Source: Alphaproteobacteria bacterium (GTDB lineage Bacteria; Pseudomonadota; Alphaproteobacteria; Sphingomonadales; JAKSBY01). Taken from it: a stretch of 64,000 nt of DNA. The translations under genes were made by a program, and so were the position numbers. This document shows, piece by piece, positions 52,373 to 61,272 of this stretch. The first letter of the stretch is position 1. Every line of letters begins with the position of its first letter. Below the pieces are notes generated by a model, which saw only the letters and a list, made by a program, of their open reading frames with translations, ran no database searches and was not told the origin of the DNA. The DNA lies in the NCBI GenBank assembly GCA_021774625.1, contig JAJFIV010000006.1, forward strand, positions 1 to 64,000, in the 5' to 3' direction.

Positions 52373-53821
52373 ATGTCTGCCATCAAATCCGCAATTGCCT
52401 TGTTTGTCTTTGTCTGCCTTGCCGCATTTGCCCGTAATGAACCCCAGGATACTGAAATCATTTTTGAACCGTATCAGTTCGAGGCGAATGACGGCACGGC
52501 GGTGGATGCCGAGCGCGGTGTCTTTAAGGTGCCGGAAAATCGCGCCAATCCGGATGCGCGCCTGATCGAACTTCATTTCGTGCGCTTTAAATCGACAAGC
52601 GACAATCCCGGAGCGCCGATTGTCTATCTCGCCGGCGGTCCGGGCGGTTCCGGCGTTGGGACAGCCAGGGGAAGGAGATTTCCGCTGTTTATGGCCATGC
52701 GCGAATTTGGCGATGTGATCGCGTTCGATCAACGGGGCACCGGGTGGTCAAACGCCATCCCGCATTGCGAGACGAAGCACACCTTTCCTCTTGACGAACC
52801 GCTGAGTATGGAAAAATCAATTCCCATCCTCCGTGCGGCATCGGCAGAATGCGCTGAATTCTGGAACCGGGAAGGGATTGACCTTGCCGGTTATAACACC
52901 ATGGAAAATGCCCGCGATATCGACTCGCTGCGCCAGGCGCTCGGCGTGGAAAAAATCACCCTTTGGGGTATCAGCTATGGCTCTCATCTGGCCTTCGCCG
53001 CGTTGAAAGCAATGCCGGGAAAAATTGATCGCATTGTGCTGGCTGGCATTGAGGGTCTGGATGCCACAGTCAAACTTCCGGCCCATACGGATCATTATTT
53101 TGCCAGACTCCAGACAGCAATCAACGCAGACTCGGGGTCGGCCGCAGCCTATCCCGATTTGGCCGGTCTGATGCGCCGGGTTCATGCCAGACTTGATGCG
53201 GAACCACTGGAAATCACTTTCACTGACCGTTCCGGCGAAAGCGTAACCATGACCATCGGCAAAACGGAAATGCAGATGATTGCGTCTTTTTCGATTGCTG
53301 ATCCCGCCAGCGCGGCGCGCCTGCCGGCAATTTACGCGATGGCTGAGGCGGGCGATGTCAGCCGGGTTGCGCCCGTCATCTATCAAAATCTGCGTCGCGA
53401 TCCGGTTTCCTTCCGCGGCATGCCCGAGGCCATGGACATTATGTCAGGGATATCCGATGACCGTCTTACAGTGGTGCGCAAACAATCACAAACTTCGCTT
53501 CTTGGTGATGTTCTGAATTTCCCGATGCCGCATCTGATGGGCGCTTTTGGCCTGAAAGATCTGGGTGACGGATTTCGCATGCCGGTCAAAACCGATGTCC
53601 CGACCCTTGTGCTGACAGGGACATTGGACGGCCGGACCTATCCCGAGGGTGCGGCTGAGGCTCTGCAGGGATTTTCAAATGTCAGTCGCGTGATCATTGA
53701 AAATGGCGGGCATAATGTTTTTATGCAGGCGCCGGAAATCACCGATATCATACTGCGTTTCATGCGGGGGGAAAGCGTGCCTGAATTCGTAATGCTGGAA
53801 AGGCCCGTGTTTCCTTACTAG
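52373..53821 (+). CDS. secreted alpha/beta hydrolase, prolyl-iminopeptidase/TAP-like
   Basis: Exported serine hydrolase of about 482 aa. Signal peptide residues 1-20, then VYLAGGPGGSGVG (oxyanion region), VIAFDQRGTGWS, the nucleophile elbow LWGISYGSHLAF, and the acid and His near VLTGTLDGRTYPEGA and ENGGHNVFM; the fold ends in a TAP-like C-terminal lid (peptidase S33 family). ATG 52373 is set by GGAGG at 52359-52363; a longer frame from 52190 overlaps the kinase start and has no homology there. Substrate unknown. Confidence 0.87.
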   Translation: MSAIKSAIALFVFVCLAAFARNEPQDTEIIFEPYQFEANDGTAVDAERGVFKVPENRANPDARLIELHFVRFKSTSDNPGAPIVYLAGGPGGSGVGTARGRRFPLFMAMREFGDVIAFDQRGTGWSNAIPHCETKHTFPLDEPLSMEKSIPILRAASAECAEFWNREGIDLAGYNTMENARDIDSLRQALGVEKITLWGISYGSHLAFAALKAMPGKIDRIVLAGIEGLDATVKLPAHTDHYFARLQTAINADSGSAAAYPDLAGLMRRVHARLDAEPLEITFTDRSGESVTMTIGKTEMQMIASFSIADPASAARLPAIYAMAEAGDVSRVAPVIYQNLRRDPVSFRGMPEAMDIMSGISDDRLTVVRKQSQTSLLGDVLNFPMPHLMGAFGLKDLGDGFRMPVKTDVPTLVLTGTLDGRTYPEGAAEALQGFSNVSRVIIENGGHNVFMQAPEITDIILRFMRGESVPEFVMLERPVFPY

Positions 53822-53853
53822 TGAGGTGGAACTGAATTAGGGTCACGACCCCG

Positions 53854-53907
53854 GGCCGCAGACTCATGGACGGAGCCATCCGGGAAGGTCCTTACGAGTC
53901 TGCGGCC
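53854..53907. repeat. long inverted repeat, structured RNA or terminator-like element
   Basis: GGCCGCAGACTC (53854-53865) and GAGTCTGCGGCC (53896-53907) are perfect 12-bp arms around 30 bases that can pair further (GGAC with GTCC). There is no T run after it, so it is not a normal rho-independent terminator. It begins 32 bp after the hydrolase stop. Confidence 0.6.
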
Positions 53908-54089
53908 TAAAGCCTTTCGCCTCGGTTGTCGCAATCATTTCCAAATCAGAATGTTCTTTTTTACGGCTGAGGGAGCCTTGTTGATCCTGCTCGCGCGCCG
54001 GTCACGAAATCTTGTGGAGAGTTGACGAATAAAATTTGTCGGAGGGCTTATATTCGCTGTAAGGCAGTCTATATGTGTATTGTATAAGC

Positions 54090-54216
54090 AACATATTTCA
54101 GGTTGCCGACAGCAAGAATATTACGATCCCGGCTGTCCCCTCTCCTCCCCCTGTGGTTTCGCCCCTGGGGACAGCTAAACCCCCGCCGGAGCAATCCGGC
54201 GGGGGTTCCCCTTTCT
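54090..54216 (+). ncRNA. candidate trans-acting small RNA with CU-rich anti-Shine-Dalgarno loop
   Basis: Two stem-loops in tandem. The first has perfect 9-bp arms GCTGTCCCC (54132-54140) and GGGGACAGC (about 54167-54175) around a loop containing TCTCCTCCCCC. The second is the terminator 54178-54207, followed by CCCCTTT. This layout resembles alphaproteobacterial small RNAs with CCUCCUCCC loops (alpha-r14, CcsR types). A start is uncertain: TATAAG at 54083-54088 is a possible -10. Length near 120-130 nt. No coding frame explains the conservation-like symmetry. Confidence 0.45.
54178..54207. terminator. strong bidirectional hairpin terminator
   Basis: AACCCCCGCCGG and CCGGCGGGGGTT are perfect 12-bp arms around AGCAAT. 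On the plus strand it is followed by CCCCTTTCT, on the minus strand by TTTAGC. It would end the candidate small RNA and the converging minus-strand gene at 54233. Confidence 0.75.
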
Positions 54217-54232
54217 GAAGCTTTCTGCATTA

Positions 54233-54988
54233 TCAGTGCGCTATCGGCAGGGAAATCTGGTGGCTGCCGTCGGGGAAATTCTGCCTGATTTTGACGATAT
54301 GCGGGGCTTCCTTGGTCAGCCAGGCTCTCCACGGCCGCATCACGGTTTCCAGCACCCAGCTATCGACGCTGCCGCCATCCTTGAGTTCCACGGATTCCTG
54401 GCCCAGAACACGCACCGTTTCCCAGACAATCTGACCGCCCGGCCCGAGCACGGGGATCCGGACTTCATACCCCTCTTTAAAAGGGAAGGCGGTCAGGAGA
54501 GTCGCATAAATGGAAAGATCAAAAGGCGCTTCCGACAACGGCAGTTCCTGGGAAATGGGTGAGGATTCCGGGGTCGGAAAAATCGTAAATTTGACACTGC
54601 TTCCTTCATATTCCACATGCGAAATATGCGCACCGAAGGTCGGTCCGGCCTGTCCCACCTGATGAACCAGTTTCGGGGCCAGGGTTTTGGGGTCATTCAA
54701 ATGAATGCGGGAGAAAACCTCGTTACCATCCTGATCGAACAGAACGACTTTGCGGTAAAGCATCTGTTTGCCCGCGCGCTCGACAATAGAGACTTCATCG
54801 CTCCACTCCCCGTTAGGGGTAACTGTTCCGTCAGCAGCGTAGCGGTCGAGGCTGAACCGGATTTGATAGGGTTGAATAACGCTGCCGTCGATATCGGGAT
54901 CACCGACGCTCAGTTTTTTAGGCTCCGCTTCAGCCATGACGCCATTGATGGCCATCATGATAGAGAGTGAGATAAGATACGGTTTCAT
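54233..54988 (-). CDS. secreted hypothetical protein downstream of an ECF sigma factor
   Basis: Exported protein of 251 aa. Signal peptide residues 1-19 (ending VMA-EA). The body is beta-rich with YQIRFSLDRYAADGTVTPNG, AGPTFGAHISHVEYEGSSVK and RPWRAWLTKEAPHIVKIRQN near the end, the latter like the closing part of DUF3108-type lipoprotein-associated proteins. No active-site motif. It starts 23 bp after the sigma gene stop, so it is in its operon and may be a target or part of the signal route. Confidence 0.72.
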   Translation of the reverse strand: MKPYLISLSIMMAINGVMAEAEPKKLSVGDPDIDGSVIQPYQIRFSLDRYAADGTVTPNGEWSDEVSIVERAGKQMLYRKVVLFDQDGNEVFSRIHLNDPKTLAPKLVHQVGQAGPTFGAHISHVEYEGSSVKFTIFPTPESSPISQELPLSEAPFDLSIYATLLTAFPFKEGYEVRIPVLGPGGQIVWETVRVLGQESVELKDGGSVDSWVLETVMRPWRAWLTKEAPHIVKIRQNFPDGSHQISLPIAH

Positions 54989-55011
54989 TATTTATCCTTT
55001 CCTGCTGTCAT

Positions 55012-55866
55012 TTAATGGGGTGGCCCCTTTCGCAGAGAGGCCGTTATGGTCGGGCGCAAACGGATGATGAAATCGGGCACGGCGCTGTCTGCCGCGTCCC
55101 GGAACAACGCGAGCCATTCGTCTTTTGTGCCGGACCATTTGCCGGCCTCATCATCCGCCATTGCCCTCCGGTCGGGGTTGAAAGTGAGCTTATTGGGATC
55201 AACCACGCCGAATTGGATAAAAGCTTTGGTTTTTTTGGGACAGCGGCAGGGGGCGTTTGGATTGACCAGGCCACACTGCCCATCCATGAATTTCTTCAGT
55301 TCCGCCCGGGCGCGGGAGAGTTTTTTGCGAAACGCATCAGCCCGCATATCGAGAATTCCGGCCGCCTGATTGCTGCTCAATCCCAGTCCCGCGCCAAGCG
55401 CAAAAACCGCTCTCTGCTCGCGGTTAAAGCACATCAGCATGCCCCTCACACAGGATTGTTTGGCCTCTTCCGCCAGCACCCAGGGGTCCATATCGTAATC
55501 ACCGGTATCGGGCATGGCTTGATCCGGGCAGGCATTGATCTTTTCCGCATAATGATCGAAGGAAAGCACGCGGCCCTCGACTGCCCGTTTTTTCATGGTC
55601 AGCGCATGGTTGGCCGCGATCCGTATGGCCCAGGTGCGAAAGGCGCTGCGGCCCTCGAAACCGCCCAGATGGGTGACGATCTTGATCAGCGCTTCCTGGG
55701 TCACATCCTCGGCATCTTCCGCAGACCACAGCATTTTCCGGATAAAGCGGTAAATGGCGGCCTGGTGACGCGCAATCAGGGTCTCAAGCGCCTGCTGGCT
55801 GCCGTTCTGCGCGGCCTCAACCAACTGCTCATCCCTCTGTTCGGAAAAATTCACAAAATCCTCCAT
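55012..55866 (-). CDS. ECF sigma factor with cysteine-containing C-terminal extension
   Basis: Sigma-70 family protein of 284 aa, about 90 longer than simple ECF factors. Region 2 (LIARHQAAIYRFIRKMLW, AEDAEDVTQEALIKIVTHLG, FRTWAIRIAANHAL) and region 4 (NREQRAVFALGAGLGLSSNQ, RKKLSRARAELKKFM) are normal. The extension begins at CGLVNPNAPCRCPKK, a C-x8-C-x-C arrangement that could bind zinc or sense redox. No anti-sigma gene is adjacent; the tail may replace it. Divergent from thyA. Confidence 0.85.
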   Translation of the reverse strand: MEDFVNFSEQRDEQLVEAAQNGSQQALETLIARHQAAIYRFIRKMLWSAEDAEDVTQEALIKIVTHLGGFEGRSAFRTWAIRIAANHALTMKKRAVEGRVLSFDHYAEKINACPDQAMPDTGDYDMDPWVLAEEAKQSCVRGMLMCFNREQRAVFALGAGLGLSSNQAAGILDMRADAFRKKLSRARAELKKFMDGQCGLVNPNAPCRCPKKTKAFIQFGVVDPNKLTFNPDRRAMADDEAGKWSGTKDEWLALFRDAADSAVPDFIIRLRPTITASLRKGPPH

Positions 55867-55967
55867 TCATAAGATTGGACAATCATTATCGGCGCCTGTG
55901 ACAAAAGTGACGAATTTTTTTCAATCCCTCTCGACTGGCAGAGGCGATCTGTTATCTTGCGATTATT

Positions 55968-56762
55968 ATGCAGCAATATCTCGATCTGTTGAAACATGTG
56001 CGTCACGCCGGGGTCTTTAAGGGAGACCGGACCGGAACGGGGACCTGTTCCGTTTTCGGGTATCAGATGCGGTTTGACCTTACGGAAGGCTTTCCGCTTC
56101 TGACGACCAAAAAACTCCATGTGAAATCAATCATTCATGAGCTTTTGTGGTTTCTGGCAGGCGATACCAATGTCGGATATCTGAAGGACAATGGCGTTTC
56201 GATCTGGGATGACTGGGCCGATGAGAAGGGTGAACTGGGTCCGGTTTACGGTCATCAATGGCGATCCTGGCCCGCGCCGGACGGCTCAAAAATAGACCAG
56301 ATTTCCAGGCTGATCCATGACATCAAAACCAATCCCAATTCCCGCCGCCTGATTGTCTCCGCCTGGAATGTGGCGGAGGTGAATAAAATGGCGCTGCCGC
56401 CCTGTCACTGCCTGTTCCAGTTCTATGTGGCGGACGGCAGGCTGTCCTGCCAGCTTTATCAGCGCTCCGCCGATATTTTCCTGGGCGTCCCGTTCAATAT
56501 CGCATCCTACGGCCTTTTGACCCTGATGGTGGCGCAGGCGACCGGGCTGGAGCCGGGCGAGTTCATCCACACTTTCGGCGATGCCCATCTCTATTCCAAC
56601 CATCTGGAACAGGCGGATAAGCAATTGAGCCGGCAGCCGAGAGCCCTACCCGTGCTCACCATCAACCCGGACGTAAAGGATATCTTCGCCTTCCGCTATG
56701 AGGATTTTACCCTGTCAGGTTACGACCCCCACCCGCATATCAAGGCGAAGGTGGCGGTGTGA
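55968..56762 (+). CDS. thyA: thymidylate synthase ThyA
   Basis: Folate-dependent dUMP methylation, 264 aa, the E. coli-type length. [15 protein letters not shown] at the start, the nucleophile in [14 protein letters not shown], the [17 protein letters not shown] motif and the C-terminal IKAKVAV are all present. No ribosome site is obvious; TATCTT a few bases upstream of ATG could be a -10 giving a nearly leaderless transcript. No folA follows. Confidence 0.97.
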   Translation: MQQYLDLLKHVRHAGVFKGDRTGTGTCSVFGYQMRFDLTEGFPLLTTKKLHVKSIIHELLWFLAGDTNVGYLKDNGVSIWDDWADEKGELGPVYGHQWRSWPAPDGSKIDQISRLIHDIKTNPNSRRLIVSAWNVAEVNKMALPPCHCLFQFYVADGRLSCQLYQRSADIFLGVPFNIASYGLLTLMVAQATGLEPGEFIHTFGDAHLYSNHLEQADKQLSRQPRALPVLTINPDVKDIFAFRYEDFTLSGYDPHPHIKAKVAV

Positions 56763-56764
56763 TG

Positions 56765-56834
56765 GAGATTGCTTCGCTTCGCTCGCAATGACAATTTATG
56801 TCATTGCGAGGAGCGACAGCGAAGCGGCAATCTC
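56765..56834. repeat. intergenic palindromic repeat (CATTGCGAGGAGCGA type)
   Basis: GAGATTGCTTCGCTTCGCTC then GCAATGACA (left) and TGTCATTGCGAGGAGCGACA then GCGAAGCGGCAATCTC (right) are near-complementary over about 30 bases. The unit TGTCATTGCGAGGAGCG is a very widespread bacterial intergenic repeat (from memory). It fills the space between convergent thyA and the dipeptidase gene and may act as a bidirectional terminator. Confidence 0.8.
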
Positions 56835-56835
56835 T

Positions 56836-58134
56836 TTATTGTTGTGCCGCCTGCAACTCGGCTGCGGTCCGTTCGTTCTCGCGCAGGACCCGCAGCGTAT
56901 TGCCGCTCCAGATTTTAGCGATATCCTCGTCGCTGTAACCGCGGCGCACCAGTTCGGCAGTGACATTGAGCGTTTCGCTGGCGTCATCCCAGCCGACAAC
57001 GCCGCCGCCGCCGTCAAAGTCAGAGGAAATACCCACGTGATCGATGCCCATCACCTCGACCATGTGATCGATGTGGTTCACATAGTCGGAGACATTGGCG
57101 CGCGGCCATGTGGCATGGATTTCCTCCATCCGGCGGCGGAATTCCGCAGCCTGTTCCTCGCTCGCTTCGCCGGTGAACAGCATGATGCGGGTCACGCCCA
57201 TTTCTTCCTGCATGGCTTCGATGGCGGCGGTTTTTTCCGGCGGGTCGGCGCGGACGAAAGCGCCGAGCGCCACGGCCTGGACAACGCCGCCATTTTCCTT
57301 CACGGCGCGCAGCTGTTCATCGTCCATGTTGCGCGGATGATCATTCAGCGCCCGGGCTCCGGAATGGGACGCCATAACCGGCGATTTGGAGAGCGCCGTG
57401 GCTTCCATCATCGCGGCTTTGGACACATGGGAGATATCGACCACAATCCCGACCCGGTTCATTTCCGCGATGACTTCCGCGCCAAAATCGCTGATGCCGT
57501 TATGTTCGGAGTCTGCATCGCCGAAATCCTTATTGGCCTGAGCGGAATCGGCGATGTCGTTGTGACCGTTATGCGCGAGGGTGATGTAACGTGCGCCGAG
57601 ATCCCGGTATTTTTCCAGCAGTGACAAATCTTTGCCGATCACATAACCGTTTTCGATGCCGATAAAGGCGGCGAGCTTGCCGTTTTTCCAGGCTGCATCC
57701 GCTTCGTCCGCCGTATCCACAAGCACGATCTTGTCGGGATACATGTCATCGGTCATGCGGTGGATAGCGTCAAACTTGATCATGGCGTCCGCCTTGGCCT
57801 TTTCATAGTTTTCAGGCGTCCGTTCCGTTTGTCCCACATAGACAATAAAAAAGGCCGTATCGAGTCCGCCTTCCAGCATCTTAGGGATATCCACCTGGGC
57901 ATCGCCGCGCACCCCGGGGTCCGCTTCCGCAGTCGCATAATTTGGCGGGATGTCCACATGGGTGTCCAACGTCATGATGGAAGCATGCAGTTCTTCGGCC
58001 TTCGTCATGACGTCCGCATCGCTCATCTGCCCGACGGTTTCATCCGCCGGCGCCGGCTGACCGCCTTCGCCGCAGGCAGCAACAATCAATGAAAATAATA
58101 TAGTGGAAAAAAATCCGATCCGGTTTCCCTGCAT
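56836..58134 (-). CDS. membrane dipeptidase (M19) lipoprotein
   Basis: Zinc dipeptidase of 432 aa. Lipobox FSLIVAAC near residues 13-21, then a short acidic linker. The TIM-barrel metal sites appear as LDTHVDIPPN (His-x-Asp), the bridging Glu in FIGIENGYVI, and His residues in LAHNGHND, VDISHVSKAAMM and the region VMASHSGARALNDHPRNMDD; the GIDHVGISSDFDGGGG motif is typical. It cleaves dipeptides, possibly with D-residues, in the periplasm. Confidence 0.93.
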   Translation of the reverse strand: MQGNRIGFFSTILFSLIVAACGEGGQPAPADETVGQMSDADVMTKAEELHASIMTLDTHVDIPPNYATAEADPGVRGDAQVDIPKMLEGGLDTAFFIVYVGQTERTPENYEKAKADAMIKFDAIHRMTDDMYPDKIVLVDTADEADAAWKNGKLAAFIGIENGYVIGKDLSLLEKYRDLGARYITLAHNGHNDIADSAQANKDFGDADSEHNGISDFGAEVIAEMNRVGIVVDISHVSKAAMMEATALSKSPVMASHSGARALNDHPRNMDDEQLRAVKENGGVVQAVALGAFVRADPPEKTAAIEAMQEEMGVTRIMLFTGEASEEQAAEFRRRMEEIHATWPRANVSDYVNHIDHMVEVMGIDHVGISSDFDGGGGVVGWDDASETLNVTAELVRRGYSDEDIAKIWSGNTLRVLRENERTAAELQAAQQ

Positions 58135-58230
58135 GTCCCAATCCCCTTTGGTTTGATAAACGAGACGGACTGTAAGGGGTTAGCGGAAGATGAGCAAGAG
58201 GAGAGCGTCGTAATAATCATTGGTATATGC

Positions 58231-58270
58231 TTGACATATGCTATAAAAGGCATATGCTTGGCCTATGCAT
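58231..58270 (+). promoter_or_regulatory. vapBC promoter with repeated ATATGC operator
   Basis: TTGACA (58231-58236) and TATGCT (58253-58258) are 16 bp apart. The motif ATATGC or TATGC occurs four times between 58223 and 58269 (TATATGC, CATATGC, CATATGC, CTATGC) over the -35, -10 and start region, as expected for cooperative binding by a VapB-VapC complex. Confidence 0.55.
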
Positions 58271-58284
58271 TAAAGGTACGGATC

Positions 58285-58512
58285 ATGCAAACAGCAAAAC
58301 TCTTTATCAATGGCCGCAGCCAGGCGGTGCGGATTCCCAAATCCCTCGCCTTTAAAGGGGTCAATGAAGTCGCCGTTCGCAAGGAGGGGGATAAACTGAT
58401 CCTTGAGCCCCTGCGCAAAACCTGGACCTCTCTGCCGGAGGCCGGCGCTGCCAGCGCGGATTTCATGGCGGATCGTCCGGATATGATTGAAACGGAGCGT
58501 GTGCGGTTTTGA
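58285..58512 (+). CDS. vapB: VapB-type antitoxin (AbrB/SpoVT fold)
   Basis: Antitoxin of 75 aa. The swapped-hairpin DNA-binding part reads AKLFINGRSQAVRIPKSLAF with VNEVAVRKEGDKLILEPL; the C-terminal tail (ADFMADRPDMIETERVRF) would wrap the toxin. This is the classical VapB of MvpT/MvpA type. A longer frame from 58153 covers the promoter and is rejected. Confidence 0.93.
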   Translation: MQTAKLFINGRSQAVRIPKSLAFKGVNEVAVRKEGDKLILEPLRKTWTSLPEAGAASADFMADRPDMIETERVRF

Positions 58513-58919
58513 CGCTCTATATGCTCGATACCGATATTTGCAGTTATATCATGAAAAGAGCGCCGTCTCCCTTGTTGTCCAGGATGGAACAGACGGTCGA
58601 ACGGGGCCACGCCCTTTGCATATCTGTGATCACCTATTCGGAATTGCGTCTGGGAGCAGCACGTTCCCCGGCTGTGAAAAAATATAATCACCTGATTGAT
58701 GAATTTTCCGAAAGATTGGATTTTATTGCGGACTGGACGGCCTTGGAGGCCGACCGCTATGCCGGATTACAGGCCCATCTATTTTCCCGGGGAACGCCGA
58801 TTGGCCAAAATGACACTATGATCGCTGCCCATGCACTTAGCGTAGGGGCGGTTTTGGTGACCAACAATCAAAAGCATTTCACGCGGATTAATAAATTATC
58901 GGTTGAAAACTGGGCCTGA
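58509..58919 (+). CDS. vapC: VapC-type PIN-domain ribonuclease toxin
   Basis: Toxin of 136 aa that cleaves tRNA or rRNA. PIN-domain acids: D in YMLDTDICSYIM, E in ISVITYSELRLGA, D in GQNDTMIAAHAL and the last in VLVTNNQKHFTRI. It starts at TTG 58509, overlapping the vapB stop (TTGA), or at ATG 58521; both retain the first Asp. Neutralised by VapB. Confidence 0.94.
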   Translation: MTLYMLDTDICSYIMKRAPSPLLSRMEQTVERGHALCISVITYSELRLGAARSPAVKKYNHLIDEFSERLDFIADWTALEADRYAGLQAHLFSRGTPIGQNDTMIAAHALSVGAVLVTNNQKHFTRINKLSVENWA

Positions 58920-58923
58920 CCCT

Positions 58924-59964
58924 TCATCCCATCCAATCCATAATCACTTTCCCGCTCTGGCCCGAGCGCATGGTGTCGAACGCAATTTGGTAGTCATCAA
59001 TGGGAAAACGGTGGGTGATCATGGCGTCGAGATTGAGTCCGGATTGCAGCATGACGATCATCTTGTACCAGGTTTCGTACATTTCCCGGCCGTAAATGCC
59101 CTTCAGCGTCAGGGCGCGGAGGATGATTTCCGACCAATCCACCGGCATTTTTTCGGGCGGCAGGCCAAGAAGGGCGATTCGACCGCCCATGATCATGTTC
59201 CGGACCATCTGATTGAAGGCCTGTTCATTGCCGGACATTTCCAGTCCGACATCGAAACCTTCCCGCATTTTTAATTCCGACTGTATGTCCTTCAGGTCTT
59301 CCTTCATTACATTGACGGGCCGGACATCGGCGACTTTGGCGGCAAGATCAAGACGGTATTCATTCACGTCGGTGATGACCACATGGCGGGCCCCGGCGTG
59401 GCGGGCAACGGCCCCGGCCATAATGCCGATGGGCCCTGCGCCGGTGATCAGCACATCCTCGCCGATCAGCGGAAAGGACAGCGCGGCGTGGGTCGCGTTG
59501 CCGAACGGATCAAGTATGGCCGCCATATCGTCCGACACATTCTCGGGCAGGGGGATGGCGTTAAAGGCGGGCAGGGACAGATATTCCGCAAAAGCGCCCG
59601 GGCGGTTGACGCCAACGCCGGTGGTGTCGGGGGCCAGATGAAAATTCCCCGCCCGCGCATTGCGGCTCGCCATGCCGACAATATGGCCTTCGCCGGAAAC
59701 TCGCTGGCCGATCTTCAAATGTTTGACCGATGCGCCGATATCGACAATTTCCCCGCCATATTCATGACCGGTGATCATCGGCACCGGAACGGTTTTCTGC
59801 GCCCATTCATCCCAGTTATAGATATGGATGTCGGTGCCGCAGATGGCGGTCTTGCGGATTTTGATCAGCACATCTTCGGGACCGATTTCGGGGACCGGTT
59901 CCTCGCTCATCCAGATGCCGGGTTCGGGTTTCGCCTTGACAAGGGCTTTCATAGTATTCTGCAT
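58924..59964 (-). CDS. tdh: L-threonine 3-dehydrogenase lacking the structural zinc cysteines
   Basis: NAD-dependent enzyme of 346 aa giving 2-amino-3-ketobutyrate from threonine. The catalytic zinc site ([29 protein letters not shown]) and the Rossmann core ([20 protein letters not shown]) are intact. In E. coli Tdh the structural lobe has four cysteines in GHITCGHCRNCRGG...HLC; here the aligned segment reads [20 protein letters not shown], so all four are replaced. The enzyme should fold without that zinc. ATG 59964 overlaps the kbl stop (TGATG). Confidence 0.93.
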   Translation of the reverse strand: MQNTMKALVKAKPEPGIWMSEEPVPEIGPEDVLIKIRKTAICGTDIHIYNWDEWAQKTVPVPMITGHEYGGEIVDIGASVKHLKIGQRVSGEGHIVGMASRNARAGNFHLAPDTTGVGVNRPGAFAEYLSLPAFNAIPLPENVSDDMAAILDPFGNATHAALSFPLIGEDVLITGAGPIGIMAGAVARHAGARHVVITDVNEYRLDLAAKVADVRPVNVMKEDLKDIQSELKMREGFDVGLEMSGNEQAFNQMVRNMIMGGRIALLGLPPEKMPVDWSEIILRALTLKGIYGREMYETWYKMIVMLQSGLNLDAMITHRFPIDDYQIAFDTMRSGQSGKVIMDWMG

Positions 59965-61169
59965 CAGGCAATCACTCCCAGTTCGCGTCCCACCCTGATG
60001 AAGGCGGCGATGGCGAAATCAATCTGTTCCGGCGTATGGGCCGCCGACATTTGCGTGCGGATGCGGGCCTGCCCCTTGGGCACCACCGGATAGAAAAAGC
60101 CGATCACATAGACGCCTTCCTCCAAAAGCTTCACCGCCATCTCCTGCGCGAGTTTCGCATCACCCAGCATCACCGGGATGATCGGATGTTCGCCCGGCAC
60201 CAGGGTAAAGCCCGCCTTTTCCATACCGGCGCGGAAACGCTTGGCATTATACCGGAGTTTCGCCCGCAGATCATCGCCATCCTTTAGCAAGTCTAACACT
60301 TTCATGGACGCGCTGACCAGCGCTGGCGGCACGGAATTGGAAAACAGATAGGGGCGGGAGCGCTGGCGCAACAGATCAACCACTTCCTGCTTCGCCGCCG
60401 TAAAACCGCCGGATGCGCCGCCCAGAGCCTTGCCGAGGGTACTGGTCAGAATATCGATCCGGCCCTCGACGCCGCAATATTCCGGCGTGCCGCGGCCATG
60501 TTCGCCAATAAAACCGGATGCGTGACTGTCATCCACCATGACGAGTGCGTCATACTTGTCCGCCAGATCGCAGATGTCTTTCAGGTTGGCGATGATGCCG
60601 TCCATGGAAAAAACCCCGTCAGTCGCGATCATTTTATAACGGGCGCCCGCCGCATTGGCGGCCTGCAACTGGGCTTCAAGATCGGCCATATCATTGTTGG
60701 CGTAGCGAAAACGCTTCGCTTTACACAGCCTGACCCCGTCAATGATGGAGGCATGGTTCAGGGCGTCGGAAATAATAGCGTCCTCTTCACTCAACAGCGG
60801 TTCGAACAGCCCGCCATTGGCGTCGAAACAGGCGACATACAGCACCGAATCCTCATAACCGAAGAAATCGGCGATTTTCTGTTCCAGATCCCGGTGAATG
60901 GCCTGGGTGCCGCAGATAAAGCGCACCGACGCCATGCCATAACCGAATTCGTCCAGGCCTTTCTTTGCTGCCGCCATCAGTTCCGGCGAATCCGCCAATC
61001 CCAGGTAATTATTGGCGCAGAAATTTACCACTGGCTGCTCATCGCCATTCGCCCGCACCGAAATTTTCGAGGATTGCGGCGTGACGATCAGTCGTTCCCG
61101 CTTGTAAAGCCCGGCGGCGTCAATCTCTTCCAATATGGCCGAAAGATGTGAATAATAGGCACTGTTCAT
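59964..61169 (-). CDS. kbl: glycine C-acetyltransferase (2-amino-3-ketobutyrate CoA ligase)
   Basis: PLP enzyme of about 401 aa that splits 2-amino-3-ketobutyrate with CoA to glycine and acetyl-CoA. Typical segments: [58 protein letters not shown] and the PLP Lys in [23 protein letters not shown] 61169 is chosen for the family start; the frame opens 11 codons further. It forms a translationally coupled operon with tdh. Confidence 0.96.
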   Translation of the reverse strand: MNSAYYSHLSAILEEIDAAGLYKRERLIVTPQSSKISVRANGDEQPVVNFCANNYLGLADSPELMAAAKKGLDEFGYGMASVRFICGTQAIHRDLEQKIADFFGYEDSVLYVACFDANGGLFEPLLSEEDAIISDALNHASIIDGVRLCKAKRFRYANNDMADLEAQLQAANAAGARYKMIATDGVFSMDGIIANLKDICDLADKYDALVMVDDSHASGFIGEHGRGTPEYCGVEGRIDILTSTLGKALGGASGGFTAAKQEVVDLLRQRSRPYLFSNSVPPALVSASMKVLDLLKDGDDLRAKLRYNAKRFRAGMEKAGFTLVPGEHPIIPVMLGDAKLAQEMAVKLLEEGVYVIGFFYPVVPKGQARIRTQMSAAHTPEQIDFAIAAFIRVGRELGVIA

Positions 61170-61272
61170 AGGGATGTTCCTTTTCTTACACTTCCATAGC
61201 AAAGATAAGGCGATTTACAAGTCCACACCGATCCTGATAATGCAACAAAATGTGGCCGGGAGGATATGTTTC

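Larger units (their letters stand above)
53822..54232. other. structured 411-bp intergenic region
   Basis: No protein gene is seen. It holds a long-stem hairpin (53854-53907), an unassigned AT-rich part with TTGACG at 54022-54027, a candidate small RNA (about 54090-54216) ending in a strong hairpin, and the 3' side of the minus-strand secreted-protein gene. Confidence 0.65.

Noticed and set aside
55015-55872. Plus-strand frame covering the ECF sigma gene
   Set aside because: The minus strand encodes a full sigma factor with regions 2 and 4; the plus frame has no recognisable content.
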